Assembly: GCF_009758015.1 (NCBI RefSeq)
Contig: NZ_WSEL01000009.1
Span: forward strand, 1,909,501-1,973,500
Direction of reading: 5' to 3'
DNA: 64,000 nt
DNA from: Ramlibacter pinisoli
Lineage (GTDB): Bacteria > Pseudomonadota > Gammaproteobacteria > Burkholderiales > Burkholderiaceae_C
The position numbers and the translations under genes are program-made. Shown here in pieces: positions 19,412-29,250 of this stretch (its first letter is position 1; each line of letters begins with the position of its first letter). Under the pieces are notes generated by a model. The model ran no database searches. It had not been told where the DNA came from and saw only the letters and a list, made by a program, of their open reading frames with translations.

Positions 19412-21208
19412 TCAGTCGGACAGGGGCGGGGTGGCCGACAGGACCTCCTCCAGGGTGGTCAGTCCCTCGGCCACGCGCAGGGCGCCGGCCAGGCGCAGCG
19501 GGCGCATGCCGTCGGCGACGCCCTGGCGGCGCAGGGCGGCCATGGCCGGCTCACGGGACACGCGCTCCTTGAAGGCCTCGCTGACGGTCAGCAGTTCGTA
19601 CAGGCCCATCCGGCCCATGAAGCCGGTCATGCGGCAGTCGACGCAGCCCACGGCCCGGTAGGGGCGCCAGCCGCCGGTGAGCTTCCAGGGCCGGATCATC
19701 TCTTCGGCCGCCTCGCGGGCGGTGTGCTCGTCGGGCGCGCGGCACTGCTTGCACAGGGTGCGCACCAGCCGCTGGGCGAGCACGCCCAGCACCGTGGCGT
19801 TGATCAGGTAACCGGGCACGCCCAGCTCCATCAGGCGGGTGACGGCCGACGGCGCGTCGTTGGTGTGCAGGGTGGAGAACACCAGGTGGCCGGTGAGCGC
19901 GGCCTGCACCGCCATCTCGGCCGTGGCCAGGTCGCGGATCTCGCCCACCATGATGATGTCGGGGTCCTGGCGCATCAGGGCGCGCAGCCCCTCGGCGAAA
20001 CCGAAGTCCAGCTGGGTCTGGACCTGGGTCTGGTTGAAGGACGGCTCGATCATCTCGATCGGGTCCTCCACGGTGCTGACGTTCACCTCCTCGGTCGCGA
20101 CCCGCTTGAGGGTGGAGTACAGCGTGGTGGTCTTGCCCGAGCCGGTCGGGCCGGTGACCAGCACGATGCCGTGCGGCCGCTTGACCAGCGCCTCCCAGCG
20201 CTGGGCGTCGTGCTGCGAGAAGCCGAGCGCGTCGAGGTCCTTGACGGCCGTGTCGGGATCGAAGATGCGCATCACCATCTTCTCGCCGAAGGCCGTCGGC
20301 AGGGTCGACAGGCGCATTTCCACCTCGTCGCCGCGCGGGTTGCGGGTCTTGATGCGGCCGTCCTGCGGCCGGCGCTTCTCCACCACGTCCATGCGGCCGA
20401 GCAGCTTGATGCGCGCCGTCATCGCGTTGAGCACGCCCATGGGCATCTGGTAGACCGGGTGCAGGATGCCGTCGATGCGGAACCGGATCACGCCCTGCTC
20501 GCGGCGCGGCTCCAGGTGGATGTCGCTGGCCCGCTGGTCGAAGGCGTACTGCCACAGCCAGTCGACCACCTGCACCACGCCCTGGTCGTTGGCGTCCAGC
20601 TGCTTGGTGCTCTTGCCCAGCTCGACCAGCTGCTCGAAGCTGCCGGCGCTCGCGCCGCCGCCCGACTTCTGGGCCGCGCGCACCGACTTGGCGAGCGCGA
20701 AGAACTCGGCCGTGTAGCGGTGGATGTCCTGCGGGTTGGCGACCACCCGCCGCACCGAGCGGCGCGCCTGGCGCTCCACCTCGGCCACCCAGCCGGCGAT
20801 GAACGGCTCGGCCGTGGCGACCACCACCTCGGTCGCGGTCACCTGCACCGGCAGCACGCGGTGCCGCTCGGCATAGGCGGCGCTCATGGTGTCGGCGACC
20901 CGGCCGACATCGACCTTGAGCGGGTCGATGCGCAGGTAGTCCAGCCCGGCGCGCCCGGCCAGGTACTGGGTCAGCATCTCGATGTCCAGCGGCTTGCCGT
21001 CCTGGGCCCGGGTCATGGCCACCGCCGCCAGCCGCACCAGCGGGTGCTGGGAGCTCTCGGCCTGCGAGCAGCGGGCGATGGTGCGGCGGGCCTCCTCGCC
21101 GGAGATGACGCCGTCCTCGCTGAGCCACTGCACCAGGTGCCGCCAGTCGACGGGGCCCTCGTGGGCGAACGGGCGGGAGACGGGCTTGCTGCGCACGGTC
21201 GGGCTCAT
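19412..21208 (-). CDS. GspE/PilB-family secretion ATPase, orphan
   Basis: A 598-residue type II secretion/type IV pilus assembly ATPase. An N-terminal MshEN-like domain (about 85-175) is followed by the core: DIHLEPRR near 228, Walker A GPTGSGKTTT near 353, the Asp box STVEDPIE, Walker B IIMVGEIRD and the His box TLHTNDAPSAVTRL. Two CxxC pairs (CKQC and CVDC near 500-540) form the zinc module of GspE/PulE proteins. The length and all catalytic parts are complete. No other secretion or pilus genes accompany it, so it must serve an assembly encoded elsewhere or be an accessory copy. Confidence 0.9.
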   Translation of the reverse strand: MSPTVRSKPVSRPFAHEGPVDWRHLVQWLSEDGVISGEEARRTIARCSQAESSQHPLVRLAAVAMTRAQDGKPLDIEMLTQYLAGRAGLDYLRIDPLKVDVGRVADTMSAAYAERHRVLPVQVTATEVVVATAEPFIAGWVAEVERQARRSVRRVVANPQDIHRYTAEFFALAKSVRAAQKSGGGASAGSFEQLVELGKSTKQLDANDQGVVQVVDWLWQYAFDQRASDIHLEPRREQGVIRFRIDGILHPVYQMPMGVLNAMTARIKLLGRMDVVEKRRPQDGRIKTRNPRGDEVEMRLSTLPTAFGEKMVMRIFDPDTAVKDLDALGFSQHDAQRWEALVKRPHGIVLVTGPTGSGKTTTLYSTLKRVATEEVNVSTVEDPIEMIEPSFNQTQVQTQLDFGFAEGLRALMRQDPDIIMVGEIRDLATAEMAVQAALTGHLVFSTLHTNDAPSAVTRLMELGVPGYLINATVLGVLAQRLVRTLCKQCRAPDEHTAREAAEEMIRPWKLTGGWRPYRAVGCVDCRMTGFMGRMGLYELLTVSEAFKERVSREPAMAALRRQGVADGMRPLRLAGALRVAEGLTTLEEVLSATPPLSD

Positions 21209-21215
21209 GCCCGCA

Positions 21216-21965
21216 TCATTCCACAGGCTTGAAGACGCGCAACCACTTGTGCGCCGGCAGCCCCCAGCGGGCCCGCACGGCCTCGGCCCGGGCGGCCAGT
21301 TCGCCGCGCACCGGCTGCTGGGGCGTGCGCAGCGCCAGCACGATGGTGTTGCCCTCCCGGGTCGGCCGGAACGCCCACACCGCCTCGCGTCCGAACACCG
21401 CCGTGATCCGCGCCAGGCTGCGCTCGTAGCTCGAGGAGCGCCCGAACAGGTTGACCGTCATGCAGCCGTCGTCGGTGAGCAGCCGCCGGCAGTCGGCATA
21501 GAAGGCCTGGCTGTCGAGGACGGGGGCGGCCGCTTCGTGGTCGTACAGGTCGACCTGGAGCGCGTCGACCTGGCCGCGCCAGTGGGCGTGCGCCGCCACC
21601 TCGGCGGCGTCGCCCAGCACGACCGACAGCCGGCTGTCGTCGCGCGGCAGCTTGAACCACAGCCGGCAGGCCGCGATCACCTGCGGATTGAGCTCGATGG
21701 CGGTGGTGCGCATGCGCAGCGCACGGTGGCAGAACTTGGTCAGCGACGCCGCACCCAGGCCCAGCTGCATGGCGTGCCGCCGCGCCACGCTGGCCGGATC
21801 GACGAACAGCAGCCAGGCCATCATGCGCTGCACGTACTCGAGGTGGATGGCGAACGGGTCGTCGAGCCGCATCGAGCCCTGCACCCATTCCGTGCCCAGG
21901 TGCAGGTAGCGGATGTCGCCGTGGTCGGAGAAATTGACTTCGGGCAGGGGCTCGGTCGTGGTCAC
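21216..21965 (-). CDS. spermidine synthase-like methyltransferase-fold protein
   Basis: A 249-residue protein starting at GTG. It has the Rossmann core of polyamine aminopropyltransferases: QLGLGAASLTKFCHR (about 67-81) aligns with the GGG(D/E)G cofactor loop, TAIELNPQVIAACR supplies the ribose-binding Glu, and VDLYDHEAAAP corresponds to the active-site Asp loop. The N-terminal beta-domain is short and the canonical glycine loop is altered, as in the many SpeE-like proteins of Burkholderiales whose substrate is unknown. It ends 7 bases before the GspE-like start, so the two are probably co-transcribed. Confidence 0.8.
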   Translation of the reverse strand: MTTTEPLPEVNFSDHGDIRYLHLGTEWVQGSMRLDDPFAIHLEYVQRMMAWLLFVDPASVARRHAMQLGLGAASLTKFCHRALRMRTTAIELNPQVIAACRLWFKLPRDDSRLSVVLGDAAEVAAHAHWRGQVDALQVDLYDHEAAAPVLDSQAFYADCRRLLTDDGCMTVNLFGRSSSYERSLARITAVFGREAVWAFRPTREGNTIVLALRTPQQPVRGELAARAEAVRARWGLPAHKWLRVFKPVE

Positions 21966-21987
21966 GCGGCCGATTATCGGCGGCGCC

Positions 21988-22821
21988 TCAGCTGCCCCGG
22001 CCGCGCAACCGCGCGCCCAGCCGCGGCAGGGCCTGCACCGCGTTGGCGGTGGTCGCATCGGCCAGCTCGTCGAGCGGGAGGCCGCGCAGGCCCGCGACCA
22101 CGGCTGCGATGGCTGGCAGCTGACCCGGCTCGTTACGGCCCTGCGGCTCGCCGCCGGCGCGTTGCGCGGCCGTGCGGTAGAGCCAGTTGGGCGGGATGTC
22201 GGGCGCATCGGTTTCCAGCACCAGCGCCGACAGCGGCAGCCCCGCGGCCAGCCGCCGCAGCTGCAGAGCGCGCTCGTGTGTCACCGCGCCGCCGAAGCCC
22301 AGCTTGAAGCCCAGCTCGACGAAGGCGCGCGCCTGCTGCTCGCTGCCGTTGAAGGCGTGCGCGATGCCGGTGACGGGCAGCTCGCGCAGGTGCTTCAGCA
22401 GGCGGTCGGCCGAGCGCCGCACGTGCAGGATGACCGGCAGCCCGTGGCGGCGGGCGATGCGCAGCTGCTCGCGCAGGAAGCTGTCCTGCCGCTCGGGATC
22501 CAGGCCGGCGACGAACAGGTCCAGGCCGATCTCGCCCACGGCCACCAGCGCGGGGTCGTCGGCAAGCTCGGCCAGGCGGCGATCCAGGAGCGCCAGGTCG
22601 CTCTCGCGCGCCGCCGGCGTGCGCAGCGGATGGATGCCGAGCGCGTAGCTGTCGCCATGCGTGTGCGCGAGGGCGCGGACGGCCTCGAAGCTGTCGGCGT
22701 CGACTGCCGGCAGCACGCAGTGGCGGACGCCGGCGGCGGTTGCGCGCCGGCGCACATCCATGCGATCGGCCGCGAACTCGGGCGCATCCAGATGGCAGTG
22801 CGTGTCCACGAACTCGGGCAT
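21988..22821 (-). CDS. TatD-family metal-dependent DNase/hydrolase
   Basis: A 277-residue TIM-barrel hydrolase of the TatD family. The metal site begins with DTHCHLD (5-11), and the bridging Glu lies in VAVGEIGLDLF (about 93). His ligands follow in VILHVRRS and IAHAFNGS, and ETDAPDIPP supplies the final Asp. TatD proteins are 3'-5' exonucleases or DNases active in repair and DNA degradation; despite the name they do not take part in Tat export. The start at 22821 is chosen because it gives the family N-terminus MPEFVDTH. It is divergent from the trypsin-like protease gene 101 bases away. Confidence 0.88.
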   Translation of the reverse strand: MPEFVDTHCHLDAPEFAADRMDVRRRATAAGVRHCVLPAVDADSFEAVRALAHTHGDSYALGIHPLRTPAARESDLALLDRRLAELADDPALVAVGEIGLDLFVAGLDPERQDSFLREQLRIARRHGLPVILHVRRSADRLLKHLRELPVTGIAHAFNGSEQQARAFVELGFKLGFGGAVTHERALQLRRLAAGLPLSALVLETDAPDIPPNWLYRTAAQRAGGEPQGRNEPGQLPAIAAVVAGLRGLPLDELADATTANAVQALPRLGARLRGRGS

Positions 22822-22922
22822 GGGGCGATGATGCCGCAACGGGCGTGCAGGCCGCGGCAAACCGTGCTACCGTTTGCTCGCAGGCGGTGCTGCACCGCCT
22901 TTCTCCCCAGGAAGGTGTTCCG

Positions 22923-23924
22923 ATGCGCAGGCCAGCTCTCTACAGCTCCAGCCGTCCGGCTCCTGCGCAGCAGGCTCCCGCCGCCGCGCAGCCCGCCCCC
23001 GATGCGGCTCCGTCCACCCCCACTCCCGCCCGCAAGGGCCGCTGGCGCCGCGCCGCTGCCAGTCCGGCCATGCTCTGGGCCGCCATCGCCCTCCTGGGTG
23101 CCCTGCTGGCCACCAGCGTGCTGCTGCAGCCCACCCAGCGCCGGCTGACGCAGAAGGACATCAACGCCGCGGTGCTCAAGACGCTCGAGACGCAGGTGCT
23201 GCCGTCCGAGTACGCCAAGGCGGCCGAGAACATCCGGCCCGCCGTGGTGCGCGTGGTCAGCTACATCAAGAAGACCCGGCTCAAGGAGGATCCCGCGGTC
23301 AAGCTCGGCCATGGCGGCGCCAAGCCCAAGCCGCTGGGCCCGGCCAAGGCCACCGAGCCCGATGCCCCGCCCGGCGACGACCTGGTGGAAGCCGGCGTCG
23401 GCACCGGCGTGGTCATCGTCGACAAGGGCATCATCCTGACCAACCTGCACGTGGTGTCGGGCGCCGACGCCGTGAAGGTCACCTTCTCCGACGGCCTCGA
23501 GTCGTCCGCCAGCATCACCGGGGTGCAGCCCGAGAACGACCTGGCGGTGCTGCAGGCGCACAAGATCCCCGACGACATGATCGCGGCCACCATGCGCTCC
23601 ACGAGCGACCTGGCCCCGGGCGACAAGGTGATCGCGGTCGGGTTCCCGTTCGGCATCGGCCCATCGGTCTCGGGCGGCGTGGTGTCGGGCCTGAAGCGCT
23701 CGTTCCGCTCGCCCGAGGGCAAGCAGGAGATGAACAACCTCATCCAGTTCGACGCGGCGGCCAACCCCGGCAATTCGGGCGGTCCGCTGGTCACCATGGA
23801 CGGCGAGGTGGTGGGCATCGTCACCGCCATCCTCAACCCGACGCCCGCGCGCACCTTCCTGGGCATCGGATTTGCCGTCCCGATCGAGAACGCCGCCTCG
23901 GCCGCCGGCCTGCCGCCGTTCTGA
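22923..23924 (+). CDS. membrane-anchored trypsin-like serine protease without PDZ domain
   Basis: A 333-residue HtrA-like protease. A proline- and alanine-rich cytoplasmic tail (about 1-40) leads into one membrane segment (about 48-68). The periplasmic protease domain follows with the complete triad His176 (TNLHVVSG), Asp206 (NDLAVL) and Ser285 (NPGNSGGPL). The chain ends about 40 residues after the serine, so the PDZ domain found in DegP, DegQ and DegS is missing. AGGAAGG precedes the ATG. The MoxR gene starts 50 bases downstream on the same strand, suggesting shared transcription with the MoxR/DUF58/VWA genes and a role in envelope protein processing. The substrate is unknown. Confidence 0.87.
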   Translation: MRRPALYSSSRPAPAQQAPAAAQPAPDAAPSTPTPARKGRWRRAAASPAMLWAAIALLGALLATSVLLQPTQRRLTQKDINAAVLKTLETQVLPSEYAKAAENIRPAVVRVVSYIKKTRLKEDPAVKLGHGGAKPKPLGPAKATEPDAPPGDDLVEAGVGTGVVIVDKGIILTNLHVVSGADAVKVTFSDGLESSASITGVQPENDLAVLQAHKIPDDMIAATMRSTSDLAPGDKVIAVGFPFGIGPSVSGGVVSGLKRSFRSPEGKQEMNNLIQFDAAANPGNSGGPLVTMDGEVVGIVTAILNPTPARTFLGIGFAVPIENAASAAGLPPF

Positions 23925-23974
23925 CCCCAGCCCATCCGTCCTTCGACCATCGACCATCGAGAAAGTTGAACTGC

Positions 23975-24962
<988 letters not shown>

Positions 24963-24982
<20 letters not shown>

Positions 24983-25949
24983 GAGCGCTCCTCCCGAGGC
25001 CGCCCCGCCGGTGTCGGCGACGCCGGCGCCTGGCGCCGAGCATGTGCTGCGGCGCCTCGAGTGGACGGTCATCCGCCGCCTCGATGGCCTGCTGCAGGGC
25101 GACTACCGCACGCTGATGCGCGGCTCCGGCCTCGACCTGGCGGACCTGCGCGAGTACCAGCACCACGACGACGTCCGCCACATCGACTGGAACGTCACCG
25201 CGCGCCAGAACGTGCCGCACGTGCGGGTGTTCACGGAAGACCGCGAGATGGCGGCCTGGTTCCTGCTGGATCTCAGCCCCTCGGTCGACTTCGGCTCCGG
25301 CGAGCAGCGCAAGCGCAACGTGTCGGCCGAGTTCGTGGCGGTGCTGGCGCGCATGCTCACCCGGCACGGCAACCGCGTCGGCGCCATGCTGTACGGCAGC
25401 GGGGTCGACACCGTCATCCCCACCCGCGGCGGCCGCCGCCACGTGCTGCACGTGCTGCACGCCATCCAGCACCGGCCGCTCAGCGTCGCGGCGGGCCAGA
25501 CCAACCTGCGCGTGCTGCTCGATTCGGCCGCCAGCCTCATCCGGCGCCGCTCCACCCTGTTCGTCGTTTCCGACTTCATCAGCGAACCGGGCTGGGAGCG
25601 CTCGCTCGGCCTGCTGGCCCAGCGGCACGAGGTGGTGGCGGTGCGGGTGCTCGATCCGCTCGAGCTGCAGCTGCCCGACCTCGGCCTGCTCACGCTGCGC
25701 GACGCCGAGACTGGCGAGCAGGTGCTGGTCGATACGCACGACCCGGGCTTTCGCAAGCGCTTCGCCCGCATCGCCGCCGAGCGCGAGGCCGAGCTGCGCC
25801 AGGGCCTGGCGCAGGCCGGCGTCGACACGCTCGAGCTGTCCACCGACGCCGACCTGGTCGAGGCCATGGTCCGCTTCACCGAGATGCGCAAGCGCCGCTC
25901 CCGCCTGTCGTCGGGCAGCCTGCCGGCACACCTGCAACACGCCGCCTAA
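24963..25949 (+). CDS. DUF58 domain protein
   Basis: A 328-residue cytoplasmic protein. The DUF58 signature DLREYQHHDDVRHIDWNVTAR (about 58-78) is well conserved. It precedes a von Willebrand A-like fold in which FLLDLSPSVDFG (about 98) occupies the place of the metal-binding site. DUF58 proteins accompany MoxR ATPases in operons and are thought to mediate complex assembly; their biochemical role is not settled. It starts inside the moxR 3' end and is followed after 12 bases by the VWA gene. Confidence 0.88.
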
Positions 25950-25961
25950 GGACATCCTTCC

Positions 25962-27002
25962 ATGCAATTCCTCTGGCCCGAGTTCCTGTGGACGCTGCTT
26001 GCCGTGCCGCTGCTGGTGCTGCTCTACGCCTGGCTGCTGCGCCGCAAGAAGAAGCTGGCGGTGCGCTACGCCTCGCTGTCCATCGTCAAGGAGGCGATGG
26101 GCGCCGGCCAGAGCGTGCGCAGGCACATCCCGCCGGCTCTGTTCCTGCTGGCCGTGGCCGCCATGCTGGTGGCGGCGGCACGGCCGACGGCGGTGGTCAC
26201 CCTGCCCTCGCAGCAGCAGACCATCATCCTGGCGATGGACGTCTCGGGCAGCATGCGCGCGACCGACGTCCTGCCCAGCCGCCTGGAGGCCGCGCAGACG
26301 GCGGCCAAGTCGTTCCTGAAGGAGCTGCCGCGGCACGTGAAGGTGGGCATCGTGGCGTTCGCCGGCTCGGCCCAGGTGGCCCAGCTGCCCACCCTCAGCC
26401 GGGAAGACCTGGTCACCGCGATCGACCGCTTCCAGCTGCAGCGCGCCACCGCCACCGGCAACGCCATCGTCATCTCGCTGGCCACCATCTTCCCCGACCA
26501 GGGCATCGAGCTGGCGGCCCTGCAGGGCGGCCGCGACCGCGCGCGCGGCTTCTCCATCGACGACCAGAAGAAGGAGAAGAAGGAGTGGACACCCGTCGCG
26601 CCGGGCTCGTACACCTCGGCCGCGATCATCATGCTCACCGACGGCCAGCGCACCACCGGCGTCGATCCGCTGGAGGCGGCCAAGATGGCGGCCGACCGCG
26701 GCGTGCGCGTCTACACGGTGGGCATCGGCACGGTGGATGGCGAGACCATCGGCTTCGAGGGCTGGTCGATGCGCGTGCGCCTGGACGAGGAGACGCTCAA
26801 GGCGGTGGCCACCAAGACCAATGCCGAGTACTTCTACGCCGGCACCGCGCAGGACCTGAAGAAGGTCTACGACGCGCTCAGCTCCAAGCTAACGGTCGAG
26901 AAGAAGGAAACCGAGATCTCCGGCCTGCTGGCGCTGGCTGCCGCCGGGCTGTCGGTGCTGGCCGCGGCCCTGTCGCTGCTCTGGTTCAACCGGATTCTTT
27001 GA
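25962..27002 (+). CDS. VWA-domain membrane protein (BatA-like)
   Basis: A 346-residue protein with two N-terminal membrane segments (about 7-25 and 52-75) and a C-terminal one (about 320-342). A von Willebrand A domain lies between, facing the periplasm. The MIDAS metal site is intact: MDVSGSMRATD with Asp93, a Thr in the RATATGNA loop and IIMLTDGQ for the last Asp. This is the layout of BatA/BatB aerotolerance proteins. An insertion rich in charged residues (DDQKKEKKEW, about 205-214) interrupts the domain. It closes the MoxR/DUF58/VWA operon. Downstream is a 250-base spacer with tandem repeats. Confidence 0.9.
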   Translation: MQFLWPEFLWTLLAVPLLVLLYAWLLRRKKKLAVRYASLSIVKEAMGAGQSVRRHIPPALFLLAVAAMLVAAARPTAVVTLPSQQQTIILAMDVSGSMRATDVLPSRLEAAQTAAKSFLKELPRHVKVGIVAFAGSAQVAQLPTLSREDLVTAIDRFQLQRATATGNAIVISLATIFPDQGIELAALQGGRDRARGFSIDDQKKEKKEWTPVAPGSYTSAAIIMLTDGQRTTGVDPLEAAKMAADRGVRVYTVGIGTVDGETIGFEGWSMRVRLDEETLKAVATKTNAEYFYAGTAQDLKKVYDALSSKLTVEKKETEISGLLALAAAGLSVLAAALSLLWFNRIL

Positions 27003-27008
27003 CGCAAC

Positions 27009-27265
27009 GCGTCAAAGAACCGGTTGCTCCGGCTTCAGGAACCCCCTCACCCCAGCCCTCTCCCCCGAGGGGGAGAGGGAGCGGTCAGCCCTCGCATGCA
27101 TTGGCAACCCAGGCGCTCTGTCGTCAGGCGCAGCTGCACCCGCCTCTAACGCGTTCGCGTCAAAAAACCGGTTGCTCCGATTTCGGGATCCCCCGCACTC
27201 CAGCCCTCTCCTCCGAGCGGAAGAGGGAGCGGACCAGCCCCCGCATGCAGTGCTAACCCAGGCGC
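27009..27265. repeat. tandem pair of ~108-bp imperfect repeats with internal GC hairpins
   Basis: Copy 1 spans 27009-27116 and copy 2 spans 27157-27265, 148 bases apart start to start. Both open with GCGTCAAA(G/A)AACCGGTTGCTCCG and close with AACCCAGGCGC. In the middle copy 1 has CCCTCTCCCCC, loop GA, GGGGGAGAGGG (27056-27079, perfect 11-bp stem), while copy 2 keeps a degraded version. Copy 2 runs 13 bases into the lolD reading frame and supplies its last codons. The central block resembles widespread CCCTCTCCCC-type extragenic palindromes. It probably also ends transcription between these convergent genes. Confidence 0.75.
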
Positions 27266-27933
27266 CCTGACGTGAGCCGCAGTTGGCGCCCGCAACGGGC
27301 GGCCAGTTGCTCGTCGTGGGTCACCAGCACGAACGCCGTGCCCTGGTCGCGCGCGAGCTGCAGCACCAGCTCGAACACCGTGTCGGCCGTGGTGCGGTCG
27401 AGGTTGCCGGTGGGCTCGTCGGCCAGCACGCACGCCGGCCTGGTCACCAGCGCCCGCGCGATGGCCACCCGCTGACGCTCACCGCCGGACAGCTCGGCCG
27501 GCCGGTGGGCGAGGCGGTGGCCCAGCCCCACCGATTCGAGGGCCGCGCGGGCCACCTGCTCGTACTCTTCGCGCGCAAGGCGCCGGATGCGCAGCGGCAT
27601 GGCGACGTTGTCCAGCGCGCTGAACTCCGGCAGCAGGTGGTGGAACTGGTAGACGAAGCCCAGGTGCTTGTTGCGCAGCGCGCCCTGCGTGGCCGGATCG
27701 AGCGACGCCAGCAGCTGGCCGGCCAGGCGGACTTCGCCGCCGGTGGGCGCATCCAGCCCGCCCAGCAGGTGCAGCAGGGTGCTCTTGCCGGAGCCCGAGG
27801 CGCCGACGATGGCCAGCGTCTCGCCCGGATGCACGTCGAGGTCGATGCCCCGCAGCACCTCGACGTCCAGGCCACCCTCGGAAAAGCGCTTGGCCAGGCC
27901 GCGCGCCTGCAGCATCGGGGCGTCGTCACTCAT
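27253..27933 (-). CDS. lolD: lipoprotein-releasing system ATPase LolD
   Basis: A 226-residue ABC ATPase with Walker [10 protein letters not shown] (about 44-52), the signature LSGGERQR (about 148-155), Walker B CVLADEP and H-loop VTHDEQ. The [16 protein letters not shown] segment is the LolD family motif that docks on the LolC/E permease. It powers release of lipoproteins from the inner membrane to LolA. It overlaps the end of the permease gene by 8 bases, so the two are coupled. Its last two codons lie inside the downstream repeat copy. Confidence 0.93.
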   Translation of the reverse strand: MSDDAPMLQARGLAKRFSEGGLDVEVLRGIDLDVHPGETLAIVGASGSGKSTLLHLLGGLDAPTGGEVRLAGQLLASLDPATQGALRNKHLGFVYQFHHLLPEFSALDNVAMPLRIRRLAREEYEQVARAALESVGLGHRLAHRPAELSGGERQRVAIARALVTRPACVLADEPTGNLDRTTADTVFELVLQLARDQGTAFVLVTHDEQLAARCGRQLRLTSGRLG

Positions 27934-29182
27934 AGCGCAGGGCCTCGGCCGGGTTGACGCGGCTGGCGCGCCAGCTCGGGTAGAGGGTGGCGGCGAACGC
28001 CAGCACCAGCGAGATGACGGCGACCGGCAGGATGTCGCCGCGCTGGGGGTCGCTGGGCATGCGGCTGATCAGGTAGATGTCGCGCGGCAGGAAGCTGGCG
28101 TGGAACAGCCGCTCGAGCGCCGGCACGATGACGTCGATGTTGAAGGCGATCCCCAGCCCGAGCAGCAGGCCGGCCAGCGTGCCGATGACCCCGACCGCGG
28201 CGCCCTGCACGACGAAGATGCCCATGATGCTGCGCGGGCTGGCGCCCAGCGTGCGCAGGATGGCGATGTCGGCGCGCTTGTCGGTCACCGTCATCACCAG
28301 CGTGCTCACCAGGTTGAAGGCGGCCACGGCCACGATCAGCGTCAGGATGATGAACATCATGCGTTTCTCGAGCTGCACGGCCGCGAACCAGGTGCGGTTC
28401 TGGCGCGTCCAGTCGCGCACCGACACCGGCCCGGTGAGGCTGGTGGCGAGCTCGGCCGCGACGTCGCGCGCGCGGTTCAGGTCCTTGAGCTTGAGCCGCA
28501 CGCCAGTCGGCCCCTCGAGCCGGAAGAGACGGGCGGCGTCGTCCAGGTGCACCAGCACCAGCCCGCTGTCGTATTCGTAGTGGCCCGAGTCGAAGGTGCC
28601 CACCACCGTCATCTGCTTCAGGCGCGGCACGATGCCGGCCGGGGTGACTTGGCCGCCCGGCGCGACCAGGGTGACCGGATCGCCGGCGCGCACGCCCAGG
28701 TTGCGCGCCAGCTCCGCGCCCAGCACCACGCCGAACCCACCCGGCACCAGCCTGGCCAGGGTGCCGGCCTGCACCGCCTGGCCGAGGTCGGTGACCTGCG
28801 GCTCCAGCAGCGGATCGATGCCGCGCACCAGGGCGCCGCGCATGTCCTCGCCGCGCGCCACCAGCGCCTGCGCGGCGATGAAGGGGGCGGCACCCACCAC
28901 CTCGGGATTCGCGCGCGCCTCGCGCACCGTGCGTTCCAGGTCGGGCAGCACGCCGCCACCGGGGCCGTACACCTCGACGTGCGACACCACCGCCAGCATG
29001 CGGTCGCGCACCTCCTTCTGGAACCCGTTCATCACCGACAACACGATGATGAGCGCGGCCACGCCCAGCGCGATGCCGAGCATGGACACACCGGAGATGA
29101 AGGAGATGAAGCCGTCGCGGCGGGTGGCGCGTCCGGCCCGGGTGTAACGCCAGCCCAGCGCGAGCTCGTAGGGAACACGCAT
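27926..29182 (-). CDS. lolC: lipoprotein-releasing system permease LolC/LolE
   Basis: A 418-residue inner membrane protein of the LolC/LolE/MacB type. One N-terminal membrane segment follows [21 protein letters not shown] (about 27-47). A large periplasmic domain of about 220 residues is next, and three C-terminal segments make up the FtsX-like permease domain. It forms the LolCDE exporter with LolD, encoded 8 bases overlapping downstream. Only one permease gene is present, as in bacteria where a homodimer of a LolC/E hybrid (LolF) is used, so LolC is a family label. The chosen ATG gives the family N-terminus [15 protein letters not shown]. Confidence 0.9.
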   Translation of the reverse strand: MRVPYELALGWRYTRAGRATRRDGFISFISGVSMLGIALGVAALIIVLSVMNGFQKEVRDRMLAVVSHVEVYGPGGGVLPDLERTVREARANPEVVGAAPFIAAQALVARGEDMRGALVRGIDPLLEPQVTDLGQAVQAGTLARLVPGGFGVVLGAELARNLGVRAGDPVTLVAPGGQVTPAGIVPRLKQMTVVGTFDSGHYEYDSGLVLVHLDDAARLFRLEGPTGVRLKLKDLNRARDVAAELATSLTGPVSVRDWTRQNRTWFAAVQLEKRMMFIILTLIVAVAAFNLVSTLVMTVTDKRADIAILRTLGASPRSIMGIFVVQGAAVGVIGTLAGLLLGLGIAFNIDVIVPALERLFHASFLPRDIYLISRMPSDPQRGDILPVAVISLVLAFAATLYPSWRASRVNPAEALRYE

Positions 29183-29250
29183 GGGACGATTGTCGCGGTT
29201 CGCCCGCTTTTGTTCTGGGCGGCATTGTGGCATCCACGACAATCCCGGCC

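Noticed and set aside
21988..22821. TatD as part of the Tat export system
   Set aside because: TatD is a metal-dependent nuclease and is far from tatABC at 58.5-60 kb; no export role is supported.
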